Shown here: positions 7,103-15,902 of the stretch, piece by piece
How the letters are laid out: every line of letters begins with the position of its first letter
Numbering within the stretch: the first letter of the stretch is position 1
DNA from: JBLFWJ01 sp047611425
Lineage (GTDB): Bacteria; Bacteroidota; Bacteroidia; UBA10329
Assembly: GCA_047611425.1 (NCBI GenBank)
Contig: JBLFWJ010000030.1
Span: 1 to 23,581, forward strand
Direction: 5' to 3'
DNA: 23,581 nt
Made by a program: the position numbers and the translations under genes
Notes under the pieces: model-generated
Seen by the model: the letters and a program-made list of their open reading frames with translations, nothing else
Databases searched by the model: none
What the model was told of the DNA's origin: nothing

Positions 7103-7927
7103 ATGAAGAAAGTATTCGCAGTATTTGTAGTCGGAATTGTGGGATTGGTCATGATAGTGGCGCTTTCAACCGAACAAGCAGTATCTTATACCTCAGGTGC
7201 GCCTGAGGCCAAAACTGGTTCACCGGGAGATGGAGCACATTGTGCAACAAGTGGATGTCACGCAAATAGTCCTGCAACTCCAACTGGAAATGAGATAGTT
7301 GGATTGATTTCAAATGTTCCTGTTTCTGGATATGTTCCGGGTACTACCTATGATTTTACAGCCACCATGAGTGATCCTTCGATTTCAAAATTTGGATTTG
7401 AAGTTTCTCCACAGAATATTGACGGTGATGTTTTGGGGACGTTGATTGCTGGACCACAAACGGGTCTTGTTGGCCTGAACGGTTATGTGACCCACACGTT
7501 TTCCTTCACTACCGGACCAGGAACTCGAACTTGGGATTTTAGTTGGACGGCTCCAGAGTCCGGAACAGGCGATGTAACGTTTTACGGGGCATTTAATTTC
7601 GCAAACAACAATAATCAGACAGGTGGAGATGTTATTGTATTGTTGGATTCAACCGTATCGGAGGACATTGCCACTTACATAAATGATCGACCTATAAATG
7701 CGTTTAATATTTATCCTAATCCTATTGGTAACGTTTTTAGCGTTAACGGGACGCAAGGGTCGGCTCAATATCACATATTTAACCTCGAAGGTAAAATGAT
7801 TCAGAATGGAAATGTTGATGGTCGATCTGCGATTAAAATTGATCGGTCAAAGGTCAAATCCGGCATATACTTTATCCGAGTGAATGATAAAGATCATGAT
7901 GAAATCTCTCGAGTTTTGATTCGTTAA
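7103..7927 (+). CDS. Secreted choice-of-anchor V-like protein with CX4CH motif and T9SS type A sorting domain
   Basis: 274-residue surface or secreted protein. Residues 1-24 are a signal peptide. Then comes SGAPEAKTGSPGDGAHC, with C47-ATSG-C52-H53, resembling the start of the Bacteroidota 'choice-of-anchor V' domain, where a cytochrome-like CxxCH usually sits after TGAPGE/D. Here the spacing is four residues instead of two. Residues about 65-185 form a beta-rich domain (FGFEVSPQN, WTAP, FYGAFNFANNN). The last 75 residues, from FNIYPNP to the end (GIYFIRV, RVLIR), are a type A T9SS sorting tail, so the protein should cross the outer membrane by T9SS. Whether heme is bound is open. It is transcribed alone and closed by the terminator at 7946-7979. 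Confidence 0.8.
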   Translation: MKKVFAVFVVGIVGLVMIVALSTEQAVSYTSGAPEAKTGSPGDGAHCATSGCHANSPATPTGNEIVGLISNVPVSGYVPGTTYDFTATMSDPSISKFGFEVSPQNIDGDVLGTLIAGPQTGLVGLNGYVTHTFSFTTGPGTRTWDFSWTAPESGTGDVTFYGAFNFANNNNQTGGDVIVLLDSTVSEDIATYINDRPINAFNIYPNPIGNVFSVNGTQGSAQYHIFNLEGKMIQNGNVDGRSAIKIDRSKVKSGIYFIRVNDKDHDEISRVLIR

Positions 7928-7945
7928 CGTTTAGTGATTGAATTG

Positions 7946-7979
7946 AAAAGGCCCGAATGCATTTGCATTCGGGCCTTTT
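7946..7979. terminator. Bidirectional intrinsic terminator between convergent genes
   Basis: Perfect 15-bp inverted repeat (AAAAGGCCCGAATGC, 7946-7960, and its complement, 7965-7979) with loop ATTT. The A and T ends of the stem provide a U tract on both strands. It sits between the stop at 7927 (plus) and the stop at 8003 (minus) and serves both genes. Confidence 0.93.
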
Positions 7980-8002
7980 GTTTAACAGCGTTAGTCGAGT
8001 TA

Positions 8003-9379
8003 TTACTTACTCATTTCCGCCAATTTCTGGTAGAAAAACGGAATAGTTTGAATTCCTTTCAGGTAGTTGAAAACACCGTAATGCTCGTCTGGCGAATGGA
8101 TAGAATCTGAATCCAATCCGAATCCCATCAATACAGAAGGAAGTCCAAGAACATCTTTGAAAAGTGCAACAATTGGAATGCTTCCACCGCCTCTCACTGG
8201 AATTGGCGCCTTGCCAAAAGTTAGTTCCATGGCTTGGTGTGCCGCTTGGTAACCAACATTATCGGTAGGGGTGAGGTAAGGCATTCCACCATGGTGTGGA
8301 GTAACCTTAATGTGAACTGAAGGTGGTGCAACTGCAACCAAATGATTGGTAATCAACTGAGTGATTTTGTCTGGGTCTTGTCCCGGAACCAAACGGGCTG
8401 AAATCTTTGCGTATGCTTTTGAAGGCAGAACCGTTTTAGCGCCTTCGCCAATGTATCCTCCCCAAATGCCATTTACATCTAACGATGGGCGAATAGTACA
8501 ACGCTCGGTGGTAGAATATCCATTTTCACCGCCAACTGCGTTTACGCCTAAATCGTCTTTGTAATCCTGCTCGTTAAACGGAGCTTTGGCCATTTCAGCG
8601 CGATCTTCATCCGTTACAACATCAACATCAGAATAAAATCCTGGAATGTTGATTTGACCTTGATCATCATGCAATTCGGCCAATATTTTGCAAAGGGCGT
8701 TTGCCGGATTCACAATTGCTCCACCGTAAACGCCACTGTGAAGGTCCTTATTTGGACCGGTCACCTCAACTTCTAAATAGCTTAAACCACGAAGTCCAAC
8801 CGTTATTGATGGACAATCATTGGCAATCATACTTGTGTCCGATATCAAAACAAGATCAGCAGCTAGCTTCTCTTTATTGTTGTCTAGGAATGTCGCTAGA
8901 TTCTCAGAACCAACTTCTTCCTCACCTTCAATCATAAATTTTACGTTGCAGGCCAATGCATCGTTCTTCAGCATCAGTTCAAAAGCTTTCACATGCATGA
9001 ACATTTGACCCTTATCGTCACATGCTCCACGAGCATAGATTTTCCCATCTTTTATCACGGGTTCAAATGGAGGAGAAGTCCAAAGATCCAATGGGTCAGG
9101 TGGTTGTACATCGTAGTGGCCGTAAACCAAAACGGTTGGCAATGATGGGTCAAAAATCTTGTCCCCATATACAATTGGATGACCTTCGGTCTCACATATT
9201 TCCAAATTCTCAACGCCTCCTTCGGCCATTAAGTCGCGTAGCAACTCAGCGGTTTTCAGTACGTCTCCATCATATGCCGGATCGGCACTAATCGATGGAA
9301 TTCGAAGGAGAGACATCAATTCTTCAAGAAATCTGTCCTGATTGTCGGCAATGTAACGGTCTGCGGTGTTTAGATCCAT
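8003..9379 (-). CDS. M20 family metallo-dipeptidase
   Basis: 458-residue cytosolic di-zinc peptidase of the CNDP2/carnosinase-like M20 branch, which splits dipeptides with broad specificity. Expected ligands and catalytic residues are visible in order: His in VYGHYDVQPPDP (first ligand, with the catalytic Asp two residues on), bridging Asp in YARGACDDKG, catalytic and ligand Glu pair in IEGEEEVGSE, ligand Asp in LISDTSM, and the C-terminal ligand His in DSIHSPDEH. The dimerisation/lid domain begins with LRGLSYLEVEVTGP followed by DLHSGVYGG. Length is normal. I start at ATG 9379; an upstream TTG (9403) overlaps a perfect -7 element and can be excluded. It probably recycles peptides taken up by the cell. 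Confidence 0.93.
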   Translation of the reverse strand: MDLNTADRYIADNQDRFLEELMSLLRIPSISADPAYDGDVLKTAELLRDLMAEGGVENLEICETEGHPIVYGDKIFDPSLPTVLVYGHYDVQPPDPLDLWTSPPFEPVIKDGKIYARGACDDKGQMFMHVKAFELMLKNDALACNVKFMIEGEEEVGSENLATFLDNNKEKLAADLVLISDTSMIANDCPSITVGLRGLSYLEVEVTGPNKDLHSGVYGGAIVNPANALCKILAELHDDQGQINIPGFYSDVDVVTDEDRAEMAKAPFNEQDYKDDLGVNAVGGENGYSTTERCTIRPSLDVNGIWGGYIGEGAKTVLPSKAYAKISARLVPGQDPDKITQLITNHLVAVAPPSVHIKVTPHHGGMPYLTPTDNVGYQAAHQAMELTFGKAPIPVRGGGSIPIVALFKDVLGLPSVLMGFGLDSDSIHSPDEHYGVFNYLKGIQTIPFFYQKLAEMSK

Positions 9380-9400
9380 TTTTTTCGTTTGATAGATTGG

Positions 9401-9408
9401 CAAATTTA
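9401..9408 (-). promoter_or_regulatory. -7 element TAAATTTG of the dipeptidase
   Basis: Perfect TAnnTTTG on the minus strand. Transcription would start near 9394, leaving a leader of about 15 bases before ATG 9379. It lies between the divergent dipeptidase and the large T9SS protein. Confidence 0.55.
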
Positions 9409-9450
9409 TGTTATTATGTGAGGTTTTACGGGCTCTGCCTGTTGCATGAA

Positions 9451-11676
9451 ATGAGAGTTTTTAAGATAAATAGAATGCTTGTAGAAAGCGCGGCCAAATG
9501 GTTGGGTTTCCATGTGTTGCTGGCTGTGATGGTCCTTGGTTTATCTGTGCAGTCATTCGCCACACATATTGTGGGTGGAGAGATTTTCTATGAATGTCTT
9601 GGAGGTGATCAATACCTCATCACACTCAACTTGTACAGAGATTGCATTTTAGGCGAAGCAGAATTTGATGATCCTGCAACAATCACAGTATTTGATGCAA
9701 ATGGAGCAATCTTCACCACACTATATCCAAGCTTTACGGGTGCTAATATTTTGGAAGTCACGGTTGACAATCCTTGTTTGCAAGTGCCACCCATTGTCTG
9801 TGTCGACCATGCCGTTTACGAGTCGGAAGTAACGCTCCCTTTTTTAGCTGGAGGATACCAGGTAGTTTATCAACGTTGTTGTCGAAACAACAGCATTATC
9901 AACCTTTCAATGCCTGAAGATATGGGGGCAACCTACTATCTAAATATTCCAGAACTGGCCCTGAACTCCTGTAATAGTAGCCCTCAATTCGATCAATTTC
10001 CCCCGGTTGCTTTATGCGCTGATAATCCGCTTTTCTTAGATCAATCTGCAACCGATCCTGACGGAGACGAGCTCGTTTACAGCTTGTGTGATCCATTTCA
10101 CGGGGCAAGTCCGGCTTTACCTGCACCGGATCCAGACGCACCCCCACCGTACCAATTTGTTAATTGGGCACCAGGCTTTAGCGGTGCAAATCCAATGAAT
10201 GCAAATCCAGCGCTCACCATCGATCCGGTTACCGGAGAATTAACTGGTACGCCATCTCAAGTTGGTCAATACGTGGTAGGTGTGTGTGTGGAGGAATACA
10301 GAGATGGTGTTTTGCTTGGCGTGAACAAACGGGACTTTCAATTTAATGTGGTGACTTGTGAGTCAAATGTGGAAGCAATAATTGCAGATTTTAGTCCCGA
10401 CTTTGATCCCTGCGATGGATTAGAGGTTTCATTTGAAAGCCAAAGTATCAATGGTGAAGAATTTGCCTGGGATTTCGGTGTTTCTGGAACAGAGACAGAT
10501 GTTTCTTCGGAGGAATTTCCAAGTTACATGTACCCTGATAGCGGAACCTACACGGTTTCACTTATTGCAAACCCGGGTTTTCCATGCGCCCACGAAGACG
10601 AACAGGAGGTGACCGTTCATCGTCCAGTTATAGCGGAGATCACACCAGTAGAAAACCAATGTGCCGACATCAATTCCTTTGAATTTGAAGTGGGCGGACA
10701 ATTTGGAGGAGGCGCAGAATTTCTTTGGGATTTTGGACCATTAGCTACTCCTGGTTCAAGCACAGATCAATTCCCTACTGGAATTTCGTTTTCAGAATTG
10801 GGTGAAATTGAGATTTCAGTCGTGGTGTTTGAACCCGTCTGTGATGATTCGGATGAGGAAACTATAGTTACGTTAATCCGACCGCTTGCCTCTGTTGAGC
10901 TTCAAGAATACATTGGTTGTAATCCTTTTAAAATTGAATTTGAGGATCAGTCTCAGTCATCTACACCGCTTCAATATCTGTGGGACTTAGGAAATGGAGT
11001 GCAATCTGTACATCCTGAGCCATATAATATTTATGATTCGGCAGGAGTATATGACTTGAGTCTTACAGTATGGACTTCCTCGGGCTGTGTCGATACTTCA
11101 TACTTGCTGCTTCCTGGGGCAATCACAGTAAATCCTTCACCGAATTCGAAATTCGACCGTTGGCCTGCCGAGGCTTCCATCTTCGAACCTCACTTTTCTT
11201 TTGAAGGACTTACAGATTCGATTGTTGGATGCTGGTTGGAACTTGGAGATGGTGAGGAGGAAACCGGAATTTTACCAGACTGTGAGTTTCAATATTCTTA
11301 CAGCGATACGGGTTGGTATTATCCAACATATTTTGTGGAAAATGAATTCGGTTGCATTGATTCTACAAAATTAGAACTAAGGGTTTTGCCGGAGTATAGA
11401 ATGTGGGTTCCAAATGCTTTTACACCCAATGGTGATGGGGTTAACGATACGTTTAAACCTAACATGATGGGCGCCAAAAAGTATGACTTTTGGATTAAGG
11501 ATAGATGGGGTAGAACCGTTTTTCATACTGATAATCCTGAAGTTGCCTGGGATGGAAAAGTTGGTGAAAGCAACCAAGTAGCACACATGAACGTCTTTGC
11601 CTACGAAATCCTATTAGTAGATGTGCATGGGATTCAACATAACTTGTTTGGACACGTCACACTTTACAGGAATTAA
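9451..11676 (+). CDS. Large secreted PKD-repeat protein with T9SS type B (gliding-motility-associated) C-terminus
   Basis: 741 residues. A signal peptide (hydrophobic VLLAVMVLGLSVQSFA) is followed at once by THIVGGEIFYECLGG and NLYRDC, a cysteine-bearing N-terminal domain common to large Bacteroidota surface proteins; it runs to about residue 310 and ends in a putative Ig-like unit (ALTIDPVTGELTGTPSQVG). Then come about four PKD/Ig-like beta-sandwiches, each with a FAWDFG, FLWDFG, YLWDLG or WLELGDG core. The last 90 residues, from WVPNAFTPNGDGVNDTF via KDRWGRTVF to VTLYRN, are the CHU_C/type B sorting domain, so export is by T9SS. The true start is uncertain: ATG 9451 or 9475; the open frame back to 9295 runs through the dipeptidase gene and is not family-like. 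Adhesion or matrix role is inferred. A second protein of the same class follows 39 bases on. Confidence 0.85.
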   Translation: MRVFKINRMLVESAAKWLGFHVLLAVMVLGLSVQSFATHIVGGEIFYECLGGDQYLITLNLYRDCILGEAEFDDPATITVFDANGAIFTTLYPSFTGANILEVTVDNPCLQVPPIVCVDHAVYESEVTLPFLAGGYQVVYQRCCRNNSIINLSMPEDMGATYYLNIPELALNSCNSSPQFDQFPPVALCADNPLFLDQSATDPDGDELVYSLCDPFHGASPALPAPDPDAPPPYQFVNWAPGFSGANPMNANPALTIDPVTGELTGTPSQVGQYVVGVCVEEYRDGVLLGVNKRDFQFNVVTCESNVEAIIADFSPDFDPCDGLEVSFESQSINGEEFAWDFGVSGTETDVSSEEFPSYMYPDSGTYTVSLIANPGFPCAHEDEQEVTVHRPVIAEITPVENQCADINSFEFEVGGQFGGGAEFLWDFGPLATPGSSTDQFPTGISFSELGEIEISVVVFEPVCDDSDEETIVTLIRPLASVELQEYIGCNPFKIEFEDQSQSSTPLQYLWDLGNGVQSVHPEPYNIYDSAGVYDLSLTVWTSSGCVDTSYLLLPGAITVNPSPNSKFDRWPAEASIFEPHFSFEGLTDSIVGCWLELGDGEEETGILPDCEFQYSYSDTGWYYPTYFVENEFGCIDSTKLELRVLPEYRMWVPNAFTPNGDGVNDTFKPNMMGAKKYDFWIKDRWGRTVFHTDNPEVAWDGKVGESNQVAHMNVFAYEILLVDVHGIQHNLFGHVTLYRN

Positions 11677-11689
11677 AAATTGTCCGACT

Positions 11690-11697
11690 TACCTTTG
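11690..11697 (+). promoter_or_regulatory. -7 element TACCTTTG
   Basis: Perfect TAnnTTTG, 18 bases before ATG 11716. The predicted mRNA leader is about 12 bases. It lies inside the open frame that begins at 11680 (TTG), which therefore cannot be the start, and it means this gene need not depend on read-through from the gene ending at 11676. Confidence 0.55.
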
Positions 11698-11715
11698 CAT
11701 TCAGACTCACCACCA

Positions 11716-14700
11716 ATGGATCTTAAAAAGATTATTCTTCTCTCGCTTGTTGCTGTGTTTTCTGCAGCAACAGGCTTTGCTCAAATTACTATTACGCCTC
11801 CCGGACAAACTGCTCTTGACTTCGCCCAAATTATTGCTGGACCAGGTATAACGGTCTCGAATGCGACCTTTATTGGTGATCCAATGGCAATTGGAGAATT
11901 TGGCTCAGGAGCCAACGATCCTGGTCTTGGTATTCCAAGTGGAGTTGTGATGGCCTCAGGTGCTGTCGCTGATGTTGCGGCTGATAATGGCACGTTTGCA
12001 AGTACAATTGTTGGTTCGGCTGGTGAGCCATATTTGGCAACGTTGGCTGGAGAGATATCGAATGATGCGATCGTACTTGAGTTTGATTTCGTTCCAAATG
12101 CAGATTTCGTTTCGTTTAAATATGTTTTTGGTTCAGAAGAATATCCGGAATGGGTGTGCTCAAGTTTTAACGACATGTTCGCGTTTACAATTACCGGTGT
12201 TACTGTGCCTTTGCCTCAAACTAATATAGCTTTGATTCCAGGAACCGCAATTGGAGTGGCGATCAACACGATAAATGATGACCCATTATGTGGTGGTGAT
12301 TATTCTGCCTTTTACGTTGATAATTCTGTAGGCGCTGCAAGCACATATTGCGTTTATGATGGGCTCACAGTTGTTTTAATTGCAGAGTCACAAGTGATTT
12401 GTGGCGAAACGTATCGTTTGAGAATGATGTTGTCTGATGGTGGTGATTCATCTTTTGACTCAGGATGTTTTATCGAGGAGAATTCACTAACAACTGGAAA
12501 CGTGACCATTGAAACTGCTTCTATTGGAGGAGATACAATGGCAATTGAAGGATGTGGTGACATTACCGTTCAACTTACATTGAATGGGGACATTCCAGCT
12601 CAAGATGTGGTAGTTCCACTTTGGTTAGGTGGATGGACTGCTGAATGGGGGATTGATTATGATCCAATTTCCGCAATTAATTTGGCTGATAGCACAATAA
12701 CGATTCCAGCCGGTTCAAATAGTGTATCATTTACAGTAAGCCCTGTTAATGACAATATTCCAGAAGGGTTAGAGTATTTGGATTTGATTGCGATAACCTC
12801 CACCTGTGGAAACTTAGATACCCTGCGACTGTATATAAATGATCTTGTGCCCTTGACCCTTAATATGCCTAATGATACGGTCATCTGTACTGGTAATGCG
12901 GTATTGACTGCACAGGCTGTTGGTGGTGGTGGAGATTATACTTATGATTGGGTTGGGACTGGCATTGCCGATACAATTTTTCCAGCACCAGCTGTATCAA
13001 CTTGGTATTACTGCACCGTAACAGATGAATGTGGTTCAGCTTCTGCAACTGACAGTGTTCAGGTCATTGTAGATGGAGGACCAGAAGCGAATGCTGGCTT
13101 CGATGTTACAGTTTGCATAGGAGGAACGATTTCTTTGAACGGATCCTCCAATACAACTAATGTTACATACGAATGGGATTTGCCTCTATACTTGGATGAT
13201 CCCTTGATAAATAACCCAATTTGTACTCCAGCCTTCGAAATTGATTATCAGTTAACGGTGACAAGAGACGATGGGTGCTGGAATATAGATTCAGTTTCCG
13301 TAACACTCTCTGATCCACCGACTTCGGATTTTGATTTGCCCATTTCGGCTTGCCTGGGAGATCCAATGATTATTGACTACGCAGGAAATGCAGATGAAGC
13401 TGGAACATACAACTGGGATTTCGGAACAGGAAACCAATTGAACGGCACAGGTAGTGGGCCATACTCAGTTTCATGGGATAACGCAGGAATCCAAAATGTA
13501 ACGTTAGGAGTGTACTGGAATGGATGTACTTCGGTACCATTAACACATCAAATTGAGATTATTGCTCAACCTGTTATTGAGGCAGGAATTCCAATCTCGA
13601 TATGTTCAGGAGATCCAGGAGTTATTGGTATAGCAGGAAATCCCGCCTACAATTATGCGTGGAGTCCGATAAATGGGTTGGATGATCCCACTTCAGCCAC
13701 GGCTAATGTCTCACTCACCAATTTCACTAATGAACATATTTCTACTACCTATTATCTAACGGCTAGTGACCAAGGATGTATCAGCACCGATAGTGTCGAA
13801 GTGACGGTTTATGCTACGCCAACAGCGCAATTCTCTATACCCGATGGAGAGTGTTTCAAATCCAATTCATTTGATTTTTCTGCACTTGGCTTCTTTGGGC
13901 AAACGGCTTCTTTTGATTGGGGTTTTGGTGTTGATGGATTTCCTTCAAATTCTCCTGATGCTCAGCCATCAGGTGTGATTTTCAACACACATGGTAATCA
14001 ATCTGTCACGCTTACAGTTACTGAGAATGGCTGCGTAAGTACTCCTTATACTGCTGCAATTGAGGTGTATCCTATGCCAGATGCAAATTTCATAAGTGAA
14101 GATTTGGAAGGCTGTCAGCCATATGCAGCTAAATTCAGAAACATCTCTATTGGTCATGGCTCTTTTCTGTACGAATCGTGGGACTTTGGTGACAGCGAAA
14201 CAGCATCTCAGCACGATCCAACGCATACATATTTAGAAGATGGAATGTTTACCGTAAACCTTCTCGTTACCAGTGCTGAAGGATGTAAGGACAGTATCAA
14301 CTTTTCAAATTACGTACAAGTTCATCCAAAGCCGGATGCTTTTTTCGCAGCCTCGCCTAAGTTGATGACAGTTCTTGATCCTACGACACATGTTGAAAGC
14401 AAGGCTATAGGAATCATTCAATCTTGTGAGTATACAATCGAGCCTGAAGGATTACCAGTTTACAATTGCGATTTCGATTATACGTTTGAGGATACCCTAA
14501 CGTACACGATTACGCAATACGTTACTTCGGATTATGGATGTTTGGACACAATATCAGACGAGGTTAAAGTTCGACCAATCTATACCATGTACATTCCAAC
14601 TGGGTTTACTCCAGACAGAGACAATATCAATGAAACCTGGAGACCAATAAGCGAAGGGATGAAAGAATACAAAGTTTGGGTTCTTGATCGATGGGGAAGT

Positions 14701-14853
14701 GAGGTTTGGTATTCAGCAAACCCAGAAGAATCATGGGATGGAACATTTAAAGGAAAGTTACTTCCAGTTGGTGTGTATACATATCGAGTTGAGACTTGGG
14801 ATGTTTTAGGCGAACCACACCAACACAACGGCTGGTTCCACCTTTTCAAGTAA
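11716..14853 (+). CDS. Secreted choice-of-anchor L / Calx-beta / PKD protein with T9SS type B C-terminus
   Basis: 1045 residues. The signal peptide starts at ATG 11716 (MDLKKIILLSLVAVF to FAQ, about 1-23). Residues about 25-270 form a choice-of-anchor L domain (GIPSGVVMASGA, ISNDAIVLEFDF, FKYVFGSEEYPEW, FAFTITG). A Calx-beta-like domain follows (about 275-380: GIDYDP, TITIPAGSNSVSFTV, NIPEGLEYLDL). Then come five or six PKD/Ig-like modules with NWDFG, FDWGFG or SWDFGD cores. The final 90 residues, from YIPTGFTPDRDNINETW via LDRWGSEVW and ESWDGTFKG to GWFHLF, match the type B sorting domain of the preceding gene. Anchor L proteins of this kind are exported surface or matrix proteins; binding partner unknown. 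The spacing and shared C-terminal layout make this and the upstream gene a pair of related cargo. Confidence 0.87.
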   Translation: MDLKKIILLSLVAVFSAATGFAQITITPPGQTALDFAQIIAGPGITVSNATFIGDPMAIGEFGSGANDPGLGIPSGVVMASGAVADVAADNGTFASTIVGSAGEPYLATLAGEISNDAIVLEFDFVPNADFVSFKYVFGSEEYPEWVCSSFNDMFAFTITGVTVPLPQTNIALIPGTAIGVAINTINDDPLCGGDYSAFYVDNSVGAASTYCVYDGLTVVLIAESQVICGETYRLRMMLSDGGDSSFDSGCFIEENSLTTGNVTIETASIGGDTMAIEGCGDITVQLTLNGDIPAQDVVVPLWLGGWTAEWGIDYDPISAINLADSTITIPAGSNSVSFTVSPVNDNIPEGLEYLDLIAITSTCGNLDTLRLYINDLVPLTLNMPNDTVICTGNAVLTAQAVGGGGDYTYDWVGTGIADTIFPAPAVSTWYYCTVTDECGSASATDSVQVIVDGGPEANAGFDVTVCIGGTISLNGSSNTTNVTYEWDLPLYLDDPLINNPICTPAFEIDYQLTVTRDDGCWNIDSVSVTLSDPPTSDFDLPISACLGDPMIIDYAGNADEAGTYNWDFGTGNQLNGTGSGPYSVSWDNAGIQNVTLGVYWNGCTSVPLTHQIEIIAQPVIEAGIPISICSGDPGVIGIAGNPAYNYAWSPINGLDDPTSATANVSLTNFTNEHISTTYYLTASDQGCISTDSVEVTVYATPTAQFSIPDGECFKSNSFDFSALGFFGQTASFDWGFGVDGFPSNSPDAQPSGVIFNTHGNQSVTLTVTENGCVSTPYTAAIEVYPMPDANFISEDLEGCQPYAAKFRNISIGHGSFLYESWDFGDSETASQHDPTHTYLEDGMFTVNLLVTSAEGCKDSINFSNYVQVHPKPDAFFAASPKLMTVLDPTTHVESKAIGIIQSCEYTIEPEGLPVYNCDFDYTFEDTLTYTITQYVTSDYGCLDTISDEVKVRPIYTMYIPTGFTPDRDNINETWRPISEGMKEYKVWVLDRWGSEVWYSANPEESWDGTFKGKLLPVGVYTYRVETWDVLGEPHQHNGWFHLFK

Positions 14854-15043
14854 GCGAGTTGGAATAGCTGAGGGTAAGACCATCCTATTCTGTCATTTTC
14901 ACCCTTCACTGCCACTTTATTCGATAAGTACCGTCCATGGTTCTTATGTGGTTGCGCGATTATCTAAATCACCTTGGCTTCTATCATTTCACAGGGCAAT
15001 AATTACTATTCGCGGATGTCTAAGGCAATGTATGATGAATTCG

Positions 15044-15051
15044 TAGCTTTG
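15044..15051 (+). promoter_or_regulatory. Candidate -7 element TAGCTTTG for the methyltransferase
   Basis: Perfect TAnnTTTG 39 bases before ATG 15091. The 237-base gap it lies in (14854-15090) holds no other clear feature: no hairpin with a T tract and only a tiny open frame (15016-15081). Confidence 0.35.
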
Positions 15052-15090
15052 GAAATTGCCCTTTACGAGACGAAACTGTAGCAACCACTC

Positions 15091-15748
15091 ATGAGAGAAT
15101 TGATTAAAGCACGTACGACCATCGGTTTAAGAAATGCATTAAGAATGATTAAATCTGAATATCGGATTAGTCGAATGCATCAAAATGGAATAAAGGTGGC
15201 TAGTAAAAAATATGGCGGAAAGAAGGAATTAAAGTTAAACCTAGGCTGTGGACACACACAAGCCGGGTTGGGTGAATATTGACTTTTATCCTGATTCGGA
15301 CGTAAACCTAGATTTACGAGAGGCTTTACCTTTTGATGATGACAGCTGCAGCTCCATCTATTCCGAGCATTTTTTCGAGCATATTTCTTATCCTGAAGAA
15401 ACCACGGTATTCCTTGCCGAAAGTTTGCGGTCTATGCGTTCAGGGGGTGTTTTTAGGGTCGGAGTTCCTGATACAGAATGGTGCCTTACGGCATACACGG
15501 ATGAGAATTCTGAGTATTGGAAGCACGCAAAGAACACATGGCATCCATGGTGTACGACCAAGCTTCACCATATTAACTTCCATTTTCGCCAAGGGCAAGA
15601 ACATAAGTATGCCTACGATTTTGAAACCATGAAGGATGTTTTGGAAAAAGCAGGTTTTACAAACGTGACCAATTCCGAATTCGACCCTGAAAAGGATAGT
15701 GAGGTTCGAAGACTCGGTACTCTATATGTGAATTGTGAAAAGCCCTGA
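15091..15748 (+). pseudogene. Class I SAM-dependent methyltransferase, frameshifted
   Basis: Two partly overlapping frames together make one methyltransferase. The first (15091-15282) supplies the N-terminus up to KLNLGCG, the start of SAM-binding motif I. The second, +1 frame continues HKPGWVNIDFYP and then NLDLREALPFDDDS, EHFFEHI, ESLRSMRSGGVFRVGVPD and a C-terminal tail to 15748. Removing one base (for example A15252 in GTGGACACACAC) restores LGCGTHKPGWVNID, the usual family reading, giving an intact 218-residue product. This resembles small methyltransferases found beside glycan-synthesis genes. The lesion could be a true mutation, a sequencing or assembly error, or programmed frameshifting; I favour mutation or error because no slippery heptamer or downstream structure is evident. 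As read, no functional SAM site can be made. Confidence 0.8.
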
Positions 15749-15902
15749 GCTTCATTTGTGACCAATTCGGGAAATACCCGATATTGAATTTCGAGCATTT
15801 GCTTGAGTCTCATTTCGATCAATAGAATCCGTCCAAGCCAAAATAAATCAGAGCAAGCTTTAGTAAGTCACTTGGTGGGCTTTATGGCAATTTGATTCGT
15901 AT

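Noticed and set aside
9295..9450. Long open frame extending the first T9SS type B gene upstream.
   Set aside because: It lies antisense to the dipeptidase start, is not signal-peptide-like, and the family motif begins after the hydrophobic stretch that follows 9475.
15016..15081. Small open frame (21 codons, MSKAMYDEFVALEIALYETKL-like ending) before the methyltransferase.
   Set aside because: Too short to judge, interrupted upstream by TAA, and it contains the candidate -7 element of the next gene.
15765..15785. CGGGAAATACCCG hairpin between the two broken genes as a terminator.
   Set aside because: Four-base stem and no T tract on either strand.
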